DNA of 64,000 bases from Gossypium raimondii (taxonomy: Eukaryota > Streptophyta > Magnoliopsida > Malvales > Malvaceae): assembly GCF_025698545.1 (NCBI RefSeq), contig NC_068572.1, positions 3,844,001 through 3,908,000 on the forward strand, written 5' to 3'. Shown here one piece after another: positions 22,874 to 33,572 of this stretch. The translations under genes were made by a program, and so were the position numbers. The notes under the pieces are model-generated. The model did not search any database. It was not told the origin of the DNA and was given only the letters and a program-made list of their open reading frames with translations. How positions within the stretch are numbered: position 1 is the first letter of the stretch; every line of letters begins with the position of its first letter.

Positions 22874-23577
22874 CATGATGTAGTTGCTACTCTACTACTG
22901 TCTTTCTTTGCATTCCCTAGTTGCCCCCTTAGTCTGTTGAAAAATTACATTTGAAATCTCTCTTACTGAGGTTTGTAGAATTTTCATTTCAGCAATTTTG
23001 TACCAAACAAGTGTATTCAGATATGAAATGATGGATGTTTTTTTCTCCTGGAAAATGTATATCTCTGTTTAAACTTCTGAAAGAATGCATAGGTGTTGAT
23101 TCCTCACTGAAAACATTTTATGCGATTAGGGCACTTATATCTTCAATGCCTATATAGTCCATGTTTTAGTTCACCATGGGTTAAACAATGGTCTACGGGC
23201 TTTTGTGTCCCTTTTGATAAATAATAAACATTAAAAACATTTAAATGCCTCACATACTGAGGAGTCAGCTTGTGCCATTAGTGACCTTTTTCAGCAGAAC
23301 AGTAGTTATTTTCAGGAAAATATATGTAAAAATAACTTTTCTGGAAAATATTTTTAGGAAATCTGCCAAACAGCAGAAAATATTCTACACAGATTCATCC
23401 AAACACTAGAAAATATTTTCTGTAAATCATTTTACAGAAAAGTAAAACATTTTCCAGAAATCATTTTACGGAAAATATTTTATTGGCAAACAAACGGACC
23501 CTTAGTATGAAATAATTTTGATTGGATAATGACCCATCAGCTCTGGATTTTAAGGAACAATTTTTAGTACATATAAA

Positions 23578-24519
23578 ATAGGTTTAAGCTTCAAAAAGCC
23601 CTCAAATTTAAAAAAAAAAAAACAATTAAGTTCTTGCTTTTTTTTTTACTCATTTGGGTACTTAAACTTTCAAAATGCATTAAGAATGCCCTCAAACCTT
23701 TTCAGAAAAAGTAATTAAGCTCTTACTTTTTTTTGTACTCAATTGGGTACTTGAACTTTCAAAATGCATCAAAAAGACCCTCAAACTTAAAAAAAAAAAG
23801 CAATTAAGCTCATGCTTTTATTAAAAATTAGAAAAAAATATAAAAATTAAAATCAATAAAAGTTATAAATATTGTTAAATTTTAATTAAAAATTCAAATA
23901 TTAAAAATTAGAAAAATATAAAATAGTAAAAATGTAAAAAATGTAAAATTTTATAAAGTCGTAAGAAAATTATACAAAATATACGAAATATAAATTTTGT
24001 AAATTTTTATCGTATCAAAAGAAGAATTTTATAATTTTCTATAACTTTTATTGATTTTTACTTTTTTGTCATTTTTATGACATGTCACATGGTGTTGCAA
24101 CACGTGATAACTTTAATTGAAAATTACTAGGGTCGTTAATTTTTTTATGATTTTATAAAATTTTATAATTTGTTACGATTTTATAAAAAATTCTAATTTT
24201 TCTATATTTTATTAAAATTTAATAATTTTTATAAAATTTATTAATTTTATAAATTATTTTCTAATTTTTAATAAGAGAAGGGGTTTAATTGCTTTTTTGA
24301 AAAAATTTGAGGGTCTTTTTGATGCATTTTGAAAGTTCAAGTACCCAATTGAGTGAACAAAATATAGGCTCAGTTGCTTTGTTTGAAGAAGTTTGAGAGC
24401 CTTTTTGATGGATTTTGAAAGTTTAAGTGCTCAATTGAGTGAAAAAAAAAAAGAAGGGCTTAATTGCTTCTTTTATTTTTATTTTTTGAAAATGTTTGAG
24501 GGCTTTTTACACAGCCTAT
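23578..24519. mobile_element. Foldback element with ~90 bp subrepeats in each arm
   Basis: The left arm (ATAGGTTTAAGC..., AAAAAGCCCTCAAA) is inverted at the right end (TTTGAGGGCTTTTT...CCTAT). Each arm is made of head-to-tail units of about 90 bp. Each unit has a GCCCTCAAA block, an A-run, CAATTAAG(C/T)TC, and TTGGGTACTTRAACTTTCAAAATGCAT. The left arm has about 2.5 units and the right arm about 2. The middle is AT-rich. No clear target duplication could be read. It is next to the Harbinger-type element and 0.2 kb from the DUF4228 gene. Confidence 0.7.
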
Positions 24520-24675
24520 AAAATATTGCAAATTTGATTAAACTTCAAGGGCTAAACTTGACATTAATCCCCTTATATAATTTTTGAAAATTACATAATT
24601 ACATATAAAATAAGTACCCCAAATTTAATTAAACATAAAAATATTATCCCTTTAATTTGTACACTAATAACGAGG

Positions 24676-25242
24676 TCACCATCTATCTTGAGCATAATTT
24701 CTCAACGATCCTTTCCCACCACAAGACACACACCACTGATCAGACTTAGCCACCGACGACGATGACACCCCATCCCCACACTTAGCCACCGCCCTCACAC
24801 TCTCTATCAACGCCTCCGTTCGAGCCTCCTGCGCCATGATCTCCGCCAACTTGTCCGGACTTATCACTAGCTTCACTTTCCACACTCTGGGTGTCGCCGC
24901 CTCCTCCGTGTCGGTTCTCTTCAACAGTACCCTCTGCTGATGATCGAACGACATACGATACGGAGACGAAGAAGTGGATACAAGATCGTTGCTGTTGTTG
25001 TTGTTGTTGTTGAGGGGCAGGAGATAGTAGAGCTGGCCTGCACGGAGCTTTTCGTTGTTAAACAAAGGCTGCTGAGAGAGCAAAGTGTGAGGGGTGCGGC
25101 GGTAAATGGCCATGCCTGGGAACTGTTTTGTTATGCAGGCGGCGGAGATGGGTGGCGAAAGCTCCATGATGCCGCCGTTGGGTGTTGCCACTTTTATTGT
25201 TTCTTCAGCTTCATCGAATGGTTTGAAAACGCAATTGCCCAT
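24676..25242 (-). CDS. DUF4228 (PADRE) domain protein
   Basis: A single-exon 188-residue protein of the plant DUF4228/PADRE family, whose members are small, partly disordered proteins linked to pathogen and abiotic stress responses; no biochemical activity is established. The start MGNCVFKPF gives Gly2 and Cys4, a possible N-myristoylation and S-acylation site, so membrane attachment is plausible. Family landmarks in order: an IKVATPNGGIMEL strand (16-28), a central FPGMAIYRR / LRAGQLYYLLPL segment (41-77), an Asn run (78-83), and the C-terminal VWKVKLVISPDKLAEIM helix (120-136). A WCVSCGG motif lies near the end. The length is normal for the family. The ATG at 25242 is preceded by a TATA-like box at 25317-25323, giving a short leader. 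The Asn run is encoded by a GTT-type microsatellite (24990-25013 on the plus strand), so its length may vary between lines. There is no sign of decay. Confidence 0.9.
   Translation of the reverse strand: MGNCVFKPFDEAEETIKVATPNGGIMELSPPISAACITKQFPGMAIYRRTPHTLLSQQPLFNNEKLRAGQLYYLLPLNNNNNNSNDLVSTSSSPYRMSFDHQQRVLLKRTDTEEAATPRVWKVKLVISPDKLAEIMAQEARTEALIESVRAVAKCGDGVSSSSVAKSDQWCVSCGGKGSLRNYAQDRW
24990..25013 (-). repeat. Trinucleotide microsatellite coding for poly-Asn
   Basis: A run of GTTGTT on the plus strand, read as AAC codons in the DUF4228 protein (residues 78-83). Confidence 0.9.
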
Positions 25243-25316
25243 ATTAGGTCTTCTTCTCTATTTTCTCTCAGCTGCTAATAAATAATATAAATTAAGCTTC
25301 TTCTTCATGGTCTTGG

Positions 25317-25323
25317 TTTTATA
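25317..25323 (-). promoter_or_regulatory. TATA box of the DUF4228 gene
   Basis: TATAAAA on the minus strand, 75 bp upstream of the ATG. With a transcript start about 30 bp downstream, the leader would be about 45 nt. Confidence 0.5.
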
Positions 25324-25345
25324 GAAATTTAGGTAGGGATGGAAT

Positions 25346-25357
25346 GGGGGGGGGGGG
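25346..25357. repeat. G12 homopolymer
   Basis: Twelve G in a row, about 105-115 bp upstream of the DUF4228 start codon. Unusual in this AT-rich neighbourhood, and a likely length-variable or miscalled site. Confidence 0.85.
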
Positions 25358-25529
25358 TTTATGCCATGAAATATTAAAAAAAAAAATCAATGAAAACTGT
25401 CCTATTTAAAATTTTAATATTTTGATTAAAAATTAATTTAATTTATTTAAACAATTGATAGTTAAATATAACATATTTTTTAATAAATAAACTGCCTATA
25501 TCTAACTAACATAATTGAATAATTTGTCA

Positions 25530-25925
25530 TGAACAACTACTAGCTCTTCAGGGGTGTCTTCAAACACTTGTACATCTGTACTTCTCTCTATAACCATCTT
25601 AGCAAGACGATCAGTGACTTCATTTCTCTCTCTTGGAATATGCTTTATTTGTTAATGTTCTATGGTTTATAAGATCATGTGAATCCTTCTTACCAAAGTT
25701 GAAGATGAGTCAGCCAAGTAAATATCTTGAAGAGCTTTGACGACTTCTAGACTACCCATATGGATAACAACTTTATTATATCCTCTTCTTTGGATGAAGG
25801 TCAGATCATCTAAAATACCTCAGAATTCAGCATCACATCACTCCCCTAGCAGCAACAAGCCCTGCATCTATCTTAACAGCCCCATCAATATACAAATGAA
25901 TCTAATTACCTGTCACAGAAGGTTG
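25530..25925 (-). pseudogene. RNase H-like domain (RVT_3) pseudogene, retroelement-derived
   Basis: The minus strand reads, in pieces, IHLYIDGAVKIDAGLVAARG (the first catalytic Asp strand, DGAV), then GILDDLTFIQRRGYNKVVI and SLEVVKALQD (second core), then HIPRERNEVTDRLAKM (C-terminal HxPRE.N...D.LA motif with the last catalytic Asp). Stops and a frameshift separate the pieces. This is the RNase H-like domain seen at the end of plant LINE polyproteins and in related single-domain proteins. No reverse transcriptase is visible nearby. Confidence 0.7.
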
Positions 25926-26694
25926 TCTTTATGAACTCAAAAATCCCAGATCACATAGTTTCAGTGGGGTTCCAACTTATTTATTGAAAAATAAAAAAAA
26001 AGTTATTGTTCAAAGTAATTAAACTAAAAAGGGTGGACTAAATACTCCAATATATAACCATTTTAAAAGTAATCTTTAATATCACATATAAATTAAAATA
26101 TGATATAAAGCAAATATAGAAACATATGAGAATTTCAAAATGGGTAAAATTATTGAAATCGTCGGTGCGAAACCGAAATCCAAAATCTTGTGGCATTCAT
26201 CTATGGACGCCCCACTTTTCTGAGCTTGTACCACAAAATCGTCATATATGCGTTATAGATGATCATCATCTTCGGTACAAGAAATATTTTGAGTTGGGAT
26301 TATTATTGAACTAAATGATGATAAATTGAAAAAAAAATTAAATATAGGGTTTTTAGTATAAAGTTTTATGAGTATTAAGTTTGTATTATAAAACTATTTG
26401 TTATGACAGTAAAAAAAATTAAAAATTAAAAATAATTATGTTAAATTTAAATAAAGTTTACTATTATTTGTATTATTATTAAATAGTTATTAGTCAAGTT
26501 GACAAGATTCTATCTATGCAAATGAGACCAAAAACTTGATCCTTCGAACTATTTTATTTCTTAATATGGAACTTTCTTCCCTATATATTGAAGTGTTAGA
26601 CTAGTCAATCTTGAGCATGATGAATATATTAAGGGGTAATTACGAGGTGTGGTGTGATGGTCGCTTACTTCATTTTTTAACTATGAGGTTAGGT
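25926..26694. other. No gene seen
   Basis: AT-rich sequence. A 62-codon open frame at 26126-26314 has no motif I recognise and no supporting context. Confidence 0.4.
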
Positions 26695-26704
26695 GTTCAA
26701 TATT

Positions 26705-27086
26705 GGGTAAACTATAAAAATAGTCACTTTTGTTTGCCCCGGATTACATGTTAGTCACTTGTGTTTGAAATGATGCGTTTTAGTCACTTACGTTATCGTT
26801 TTGTTACGAAGTGGTCACTCTACTGTTAAGCTCTGTTATGACCTCCTTAATGGCGGTCCTACGTGGCAGTACAAATTAAATTTGTTTAATTAAAAACTTA
26901 TTTTCATCCCAACAACTGGACAATCCAAGTTGTCATTTAAAACCTATTTGGACTGCCGCGAAGGACTGCCTTTAAGGAGGTAACGAGTTTAACGACAACG
27001 TAAGTGATTAAAACGTAACATATCAAATATAAGTAACTAAAATGTAATCTGAGGCAAAGAAAAGTGGTTGTTTTTGTAGTTTACCC
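26705..27086. mobile_element. Mutator-type MITE, second family member
   Basis: GGGTAAACTATAAAAATAGTCAC at the left and GTAGTTTACCC at the right, with the same ATTTTAGTCACTTATGTTTGA-type blocks as 18856-19613. The flanks GTTCAATATT (26695-26704) and GTTCAATCTT (27087-27096) are a 10 bp target duplication with one change. The interior has inverted GGCGGTCC/GGACTGCC blocks. Confidence 0.88.
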
Positions 27087-27096
27087 GTTCAATCTT

Positions 27097-27707
27097 CACC
27101 CACGGGAATAGAGAACATTTTATGACTAGTCGTTTATCTCTTTAGAGAACTCCCATGACGAAGAGGTTAATCACTACTACTGATGATGAACACCCTAATT
27201 TTGACCAAAGTAAAATATATATACCAAAGGATAAGTGAAGAATAGAAAAGTTAAGCATGAATAATAGTTTTAAAAGGTTTTAAGTTTGGAGATGTTGAAA
27301 TCCCAACTGAAGTATTGGGTAGGTCAAGGACAGGAGGGGGCCAATAGATTCTGATTGATCTCCAATCATAGAGATTTTTATTTTTTTTAATTTGGTACCC
27401 TCAATAGAATCCATTTAAATGTAATTTTTTTATTTTTTATTAAAAATAGTTATTAAATATGTTTTCATTGTTAACAATAATTTTTAATTTACAAAATGTG
27501 ATTCTCAGATTTTTTAAAAGATTTTTTAAAATTTGAAAATAAAAATATTTTCTGAAATTATTGATTTAATCAATTTCTTTGTTGTCTTTGTATTTGGAGG
27601 AAATAATGCTTTTGCTATTTTAAATACACTATAAATGTACTTAACCTTAATAAAAAATTCGATTTAATTTAGTGATACAAACCTAGTCAACTCAATAAAA
27701 AAGTTTA
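27097..27707. other. No gene seen
   Basis: AT-rich intergenic sequence with no coding frame or element end recognised. Confidence 0.4.
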
Positions 27708-28210
27708 ATGACAAATTTGGCTACTAACGTTTACATGTTTTTATCAAAATAGTCCTAACTGTATTTTTGAACATTTTTAGCCATCAACTTTTGTCATTCT
27801 TTTCAAATTGCTTTTTAACAGATATGATAAGAATACGATTAAAAGGTTAACGGGATAATGTGAAATTTCATATGTGGAATATTTTTAGTGAGATGTAATT
27901 TATTACTTAGATAATCCAATAAAATAATTATGTGTGGAAAATAATAAAACAAATAATTCATGAAGTTAAAAAAGAACCCTTAATTTAAAGAAAATAAACG
28001 TAATTATCTTATTAGGTTACCTAAGTAATAAATTACATCTCATTAAAATATTCCACATAATATCCGTTAATTTTTTAATGGTACTTTTATTAATTTTGTT
28101 AGAAAAAGCAGTTAGAATAAAAAGTTGGTGGCAAAAAAAAGCTCAAAAATACAATTTGGGTCATTTTGACAACATGTAAACGTTAGTGGCCAAGTTTGTC
28201 ATTAAGCCTA
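27708..28210. mobile_element. MITE with ~160 bp terminal inverted repeats
   Basis: Left TTAATGACAAATTTGGCTACTAACGTTTACATG and right CATGTAAACGTTAGTGGCCAAGTTTGTCATTAA are inverted copies. An inner inverted pair (GTGAGATGTAATTTATTACTTAG and its complement near 28020) extends the hairpin. Flanks share only an A-rich match, so the superfamily is uncertain. Confidence 0.75.
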
Positions 28211-28392
28211 AAAAACTAATTCATCAAAATAAATATATTATTATTTTAGTAAGTTGTTGTTTGATAAATTGGAAAATTTAAATATTGAAAAAATTAAGTA
28301 TTCAATTTAAGTTATAAAATATGATTGGTATAGTCTTAAATTAAGTACGAAATATAATTAAATTGTTCGATAAATATAATTTTTAAAATTTA

Positions 28393-30281
28393 TGTAACAC
28401 ACCAAACTCAACCTTTTAGGAGGGTCCAAGTATGACATGTCACTTTAGAGAAATCATTTATTTTTAAAATTGTTTTTGTCGTATACTCTATAAAATTGGG
28501 GTTTTGTATCAAACATTTAAATAAATAATAAAACATACTATAAGTCATGTGACGTATAAGTTTTAATAATATAATTTTCATAGTATGAAATATAACACTG
28601 GAAAATCATTTCATATCTCAAATGAGTTTCATTAAAACATAGTTTATCAACATAGGTTTCAAGTACAATTTCTTCTCAAATTACAATCAGACATCACATC
28701 TCATAAGTTATACAAAGTACAACATGATAGAAGTCTCACAGCAGCAGATGTCCTCTAGCGTAGTTTAACGAATGCCTTCCTTCAACAGTAAGCTTGTGAA
28801 GGAAAAGGAAAACAGGGTAAGTTCAAACAAAGAAGTCTTATCAATAACTATTAATACTTCAAGGAAATCACATCAAATAGTTGAACACAATCACATACTT
28901 CGCCAGATGGCGAGTACCATACACAGACAGTCTATTCGTCAATTTTCTATCCCTTTGGTTCATACATTATGCCCATATGACCATACATATAAACCTTCTT
29001 CATACCAGCCACGTACCCAATCCCTTAGTTAGATTCATATCATAAATTCAATTCATATTCTTTTGTTTGTATTATTCTTAATGATTTGCCAATTTGATTT
29101 GCAACAAACATTTGTCTTACCAGAGGCTACACAACTGTTGTCATGTATCACGATCTGCCAGTTCAATGTACATTCCATTGAAGGCATCGCCATGAATATT
29201 TCCTTAACATCATTTCCATGTTTCAATTCATATCATTCTTGTTAGAAGCATAGGGTAGTGGTTTAAGCATGAAGAATGATTCTTACTCTTTAACACATAT
29301 ATTACAAACCTAGACTGACAACTCTGAACAACCATTTTTCATATACACACTTCACCTTTATAGAGCATAAGTATTTACCTTACACCAATATAAAACATGA
29401 ATACCACACACATGGAAGTATGAAGAAACTCACTAGAAATACACCAAAGTCTATATAGCAAGACCTTTTCCTTTATCCCTCAGACTTTCTGCAGTGTTTT
29501 GAGTTAAAATACAAATAATTAAGCTTATCAAATCATTACACCATTGAACCCAAACATGCATGTAAGAAACATTAACATTTAACCCAAAATCAAGAAGCTT
29601 CCTTCTTTACATACTGATATGATATTTATGCATGCAGAGTTAAAAATACGTAAATAACTATGAGAATAACCTAACGTTCATCAATATTTACCAGAGAGCT
29701 AAAGCAAACGTAGAAGTTGGCTGAATACAGCGAACCCAAATTCAAATAGGTTTCTAGACTTAAGCTTTTCAGAGAATGTAGAGAAAATCAAGAAGAAGAT
29801 GGATGAAAAAAAAAAGAAAACACAATGTTTTTCAGTGAAGACACTGATATTCTTATATACCTATGCACAAAGACAAGGTTTAGTAGAAGGATTAGATTAT
29901 TTCACTAACACGCTTGATTTTCGTGATTAAGTATACTTATCATCATTTAAGTCTTATCAATTACAGTATCTTAATTCCATTCTAACCAGTTCTTACTTGG
30001 CTAACTAAATAGTCTTATAAAAATAATAAACAAACCTATTAATTACAAACTTAACGAATTCGCCTAAACTTTTGGGTGGCGTATACTCAACAAAATAATC
30101 CGCCAACCCAAAGATCTCAGCAAATTGCGCTATTCGCTAAACACATTATTCACCAATTGGCACATACACAAAATACTATACTCAGACAAAACTAACACCT
30201 TACTTTCTCAGAGCTATGTTTAACACCATAACACAATAAACAATAACCAAATACAGAGACTTCATTGGATGGACTGTTACA
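28393..30281 (-). mobile_element. Solo LTR, minus strand, ATTTA TSD
   Basis: It begins TGTAACACACCAAACTC and ends GGACTGTTACA. ATTTA is duplicated exactly at 28388-28392 and 30282-30286. At 1.9 kb it is the shortest member of the TGTAACA family here. It contains one perfect hairpin TCGCC-AGAT-GGCGA (28900-28913). Open frames within it are short and show no gag or pol motifs. Confidence 0.85.
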
Positions 30282-30286
30282 ATTTA

Positions 30287-30694
30287 AATGTAAACTATTT
30301 AAAAGATAATGTTAACATAATAAAAAGAGTCGAAAAATTATATCGTTTTCAACATTTTTTCATGAAAAAATTCTACTATTTACTTTTTATTATAGATTAT
30401 CAAACATGTTCAAAATATTTAAATCATATGTGTTTTCTAATTTACCATCTAATTTTATTTAGTTCACTTTCATATTTAAATTATTATATTTATCTTAATT
30501 TACCTTAAGAAAATATCAAAATGATTAACATGCCACATTTCATATTCTTATTAGTTGGTTTTGAATTTTTAGGATAAACTAAGATAAAATAATAAAAATA
30601 ATAATTGAAGCTATTCTCTTAAAAAATTATTTGCATATAAGAAAACCACTCACAACATATTTATTATTTTTAATAACAATGAAAAATTCTTTTG
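30287..30694. other. No gene seen
   Basis: Very AT-rich; short open frames have no recognisable domain. Confidence 0.4.
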
Positions 30695-31822
30695 GTATGT
30701 CAAAATCGATAAAAAATTTCTCCATCTCTCGAAATTTTGATATTGAGCAAATTTGTCCCTTTAAAAATCAAAGCAATTTAATCTTTGTCAATTTTAAAAG
30801 TGAGCAAATAAGGACAATTAGTCACAACATTGATGTTTTTCGTCAAATTCACATAAATTTGACTATTTATAATAGCAAATTTAGCTTTTATAATTTATAC
30901 ATTCTATCAATTTGATCGTTGATTTAACAATTTTAGCCTTGAATATTTTTGTAAATGTGTAACTGTTGAGACTAAATTTGTTGAATTTTTTAGAATCAAG
31001 ACCAAATTAACAAAATATATAAACATTGAAGGCTAAATTTGTTATTAAACCAATCAAAATTATTTTCAATTGACAAAACATATTAACACCGTGGTTATGT
31101 CACAGGGCTAGGCATTTTGTCTCGTAATCTTTGCGGCCTTAGACGATTTTTTTGCTTCAAATGCACATAAGTCAGCCTAACTCTTGCAAAGTGAGAATTC
31201 TTTTAGAAATTCTCTAAGGCACCGAATTATAAAATGGAAGCAACGCAAAGACAGAAGAAAGCTTGAAAGAACAGAATAGCCACAGAAAAGCAAAACACGC
31301 CAAGTGTTTAAGTAGATGCTCTTAATTAGTATTCACTACTAAAGAATAGAATACAATAGATGATTACAAATGAGGGGAACCCTCTATTTATAGTTGAGCT
31401 CTCCCAAATCCAACAGTACAACTAGCTTTATATCAATGAACGAGATCGAAGCATATTTACAATTAAGGTATTTACACAATCCCTAAGATTAAAAAATCAA
31501 ATATTAATAGATTACAAATCTTCTAAGATTTCTTTCCCTATTTATCAATGTAGCTCTAATTTTCCATAAGTGCTTCACTGAGCCACCAAGACTTCAAGTA
31601 GATGGCTTTGTCACTTGTTTTTCGAATTAGACAAGTTCAAGTGGGTCAAATGAGCCTTATTAAATATGTACACCTCCATGAGACGCCCTTTGTGCTTTGG
31701 TCATGGGATTTGAACCGCGGCCCATGATAATTAATTATCCTTGATTGCTCACTTTCAAAATTGTCAGGGACTAATTTTCTAAATTTAAAAATTGAGAAGG
31801 ACTAAAATGATCTTTTTACCAT
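30695..31822. mobile_element. MITE copy interrupted by a ~620 bp insertion
   Basis: 30695-31094 and 31716-31822 together match the intact MITE at 39091-39535. Shared blocks include CAATTTTAAAAGTGAGCAA, ATTCTATCAATTTG and TTGTAAATGTGTAA. The terminal arms are inverted copies (GACAATTAGTCAC... against TTGCTCACTTTCAAAATTG). The 39 kb copy reads straight through the insertion point, so it serves as the empty site. Confidence 0.7.
31095..31715. mobile_element. Insertion of unknown class within the MITE
   Basis: The segment between TGTCACAGGGCTAGGC and GGATTTGAACCGCGGCCC is absent from the intact sister MITE. Size and content (GAGGGGAACCCTCTATTTATAG) would suit a solo LTR of a Copia element. No clean 5 bp duplication could be read, so class is open. 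Confidence 0.4.
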
Positions 31823-31901
31823 AAAAGTCTAATAGCAAGAAGAAAAATGGTTTGGAGGCCTCATTTTAGATATAGGACTCTTTGGTTCATAAGGCCGTTA
31901 A

Positions 31902-31963
31902 AGCCCAATTCACTATTTTATTTCTTTAAAATCCCTTTTCAATGCCGAATATGAAACCCTAGC
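31902..31963 (+). promoter_or_regulatory. Ribosomal-protein-type promoter elements: site II and telo-box
   Basis: A site II element (TGGGCT on the minus strand, 31902-31907) and a telo-box AAACCCTAG (31954-31962) lie just upstream of the first leader exon. This pair is characteristic of plant ribosomal protein promoters (site II is bound by TCP factors, the telo-box by Pur-alpha/Trb-type proteins). There is no clear TATA box. Confidence 0.75.
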
Positions 31964-32031
31964 AACAGTCTGTTCAGAACTTTGAAGAGCGGCTGCTCAG
32001 ATTTTGCCTATTTCCCAGATTTTTCTCTCAG

Positions 32032-32121
32032 GTAACAATCTGCCATTGTATCGATGTTAATAGTAATCTTTATATGGATTGTGTTTTAGTCTCTTTTATG
32101 TATTTATTTTAATGTTAACAG
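32032..32121 (+). other. RPP1: 5'-UTR intron of the P1 gene
   Basis: TCTCAG|GTAACAATC at 32031/32032 and GTTAACAG|TTTGAAACG at 32121/32122 delimit a 90 bp intron. It ends 9 bp before the ATG at 32131. Leader introns are common in plant ribosomal protein genes. Confidence 0.75.
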
Positions 32122-32130
32122 TTTGAAACG

Positions 32131-32700
32131 ATGTCTACGGCTGGTGAAGCTGCTTGTTCTTACGCTGCTTTGATTCTCTATGATGATGGAATTCCCATCA
32201 CCGTATCCTTTATGCTTTTTGTATGAACAAAGAAAAGAGGGGGGAAATCTGGTGATTTTGATTATTTGTTATTGAATGAATTAGCCGTAGTTTTGGGGAA
32301 GATGGGTTTTTGTTAGTTTTCTTTAACTTTGTTAATAGGCTGAGAAAATTGCAACAATTGTTAAAGCTGCAAATGTTTCGGTTGAATCTTATTGGCCAAG
32401 CTTGTTTGCAAAGCTTTTCGAAAAGTGCAACATTGAGGATCTTATAACCAATGTTGGTGCTGCTGGTGCTGGTGCTCCAGTTGCCGCAGCTGCACCTGTT
32501 GCTGCTGGCGGTGGTGGTGGTGCCGCTGCTCCACCTCCTGCTGAGGAAAAGAAGAAGGTCTGGACTGAAAACTACAAATGATAAATTGATGAATTTCTTT
32601 TGTTGCCATTTGTTCTCTTATACTATTTTTTTGTGTAATTTTGCAGGAAGAACCAGAGGAAGAGAGTGATGACGATATGGGATTCAGTTTGTTTGATTAG
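32131..32700 (+). CDS. RPP1: 60S acidic ribosomal protein P1
   Basis: P1 forms the lateral stalk of the 60S subunit with P2 and P0 and recruits translation factors in the cytosol. Coding exons are 32131-32202, 32339-32557 and 32647-32700, with GT-AG introns in phase 0, giving 114 residues, close to the family's usual length. Exon 1 encodes [20 protein letters not shown]; exon 2 the rest of the helical N-terminal dimerisation domain (ending [10 protein letters not shown]), the Ala/Gly/Pro hinge and a Lys/Glu segment; exon 3 the canonical acidic tail [13 protein letters not shown] that contacts elongation factors. The N-terminal ALILYDDG and [11 protein letters not shown] signatures mark it as P1, not P2. 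The ATG follows a short leader exon after a 5'-UTR intron. No damage is seen, so this should be a working housekeeping gene. Confidence 0.96.
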
Positions 32701-33572
32701 AAGTTCCTTTCAGTGCTTGATTTGGTTGATTACTGTTTTAATGCATTAAAGCTGTGACAGTAGTTGTTGAGGTTTCTTGGTATTATTATTATTTATCTGC
32801 TTTTGAGTAAAAACTTTCTTTGAGTTGTATGTTTGAAGCTTCTATATATAAAAGTTTTCTAGACCAATTTTTGCCAATTGTTATGTGCGTTGAATTGATT
32901 TTTGGTTAATTCCATTGTAATGCATGATTTTGTGTTTAGTTTGTTGCTTTGATCAATAGCTGAGTATTGGATATAAGTGTCTAGTATGGCTATGCTTACT
33001 TCATATATTTGAAGGATTGTACTTTCGTATACATACTAAATATGTCAACATGAGTGTTACATAACATAGGCTATTTATGCTAATGGATTGGTGTCATTAC
33101 TTTAGAGAATTGATCCGGCCTCTTATGTACAATTTTTTCCAAGCTTGTTGATAATGTCTTGAAACACATTGCTACTTTATCTTTTGTTGAAACAAATAGG
33201 GTACGAAAAAGTTCACTGTTGAGTTTCTTCTTGATGAATGTCTATTTACTTAAACATGCATGGTTGTATCATGTTGCACTAGGTCATTACAATGTTGGTT
33301 GTTGATTTGTGTTGTCACTATACAATTGCATCGGACCTTGCCATTTTATCTTCAAAATCATTAAGAATTATTTTCAATCGAAGTAATTCACATATTCTAA
33401 GTGCCGTTGACCTGAATTTTGGCTCCACACTTGACCTTGCCATTAGATTGTCACCTATGAATGTACAATAAAGTTAACCTCCCGTCAACTAATGTTCTAT
33501 CATAGTTTACATCAGTATAAAGCTTTTAGAGTCATGCTTCCTCTTTTCTTGAACAAGATTCTTCTTCCAAGA
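32701..33572. other. P1 3' region and intergenic sequence
   Basis: No coding frame recognised. The P1 3' UTR presumably lies in the first 200 bp; I see no strong AATAAA signal. Confidence 0.4.

Larger units (their letters stand above)
19787..23501. mobile_element. PIF/Harbinger-type element (3.7 kb) carrying captured host exons
   Basis: The left end GGGTCCGTTTGTTTG (19787) and the right end CAAACAAACGGACCC (23501) are inverted copies flanked by TTA on both sides (19784-19786 and 23502-23504), the PIF/Harbinger target. The sub-terminal part of each end is full of TTTTCCGGAAAA / TTTTACGGAAAA blocks. The interior holds a smaller related MITE (19971-20571), a Copia LTR remnant (21010-21885) and two exons of a D-lactate dehydrogenase gene. 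No transposase frame was found, so it would have moved in trans. Confidence 0.75.

Noticed and set aside
24940..25278. 112-codon frame on the plus strand
   Set aside because: Antisense shadow of the DUF4228 gene.
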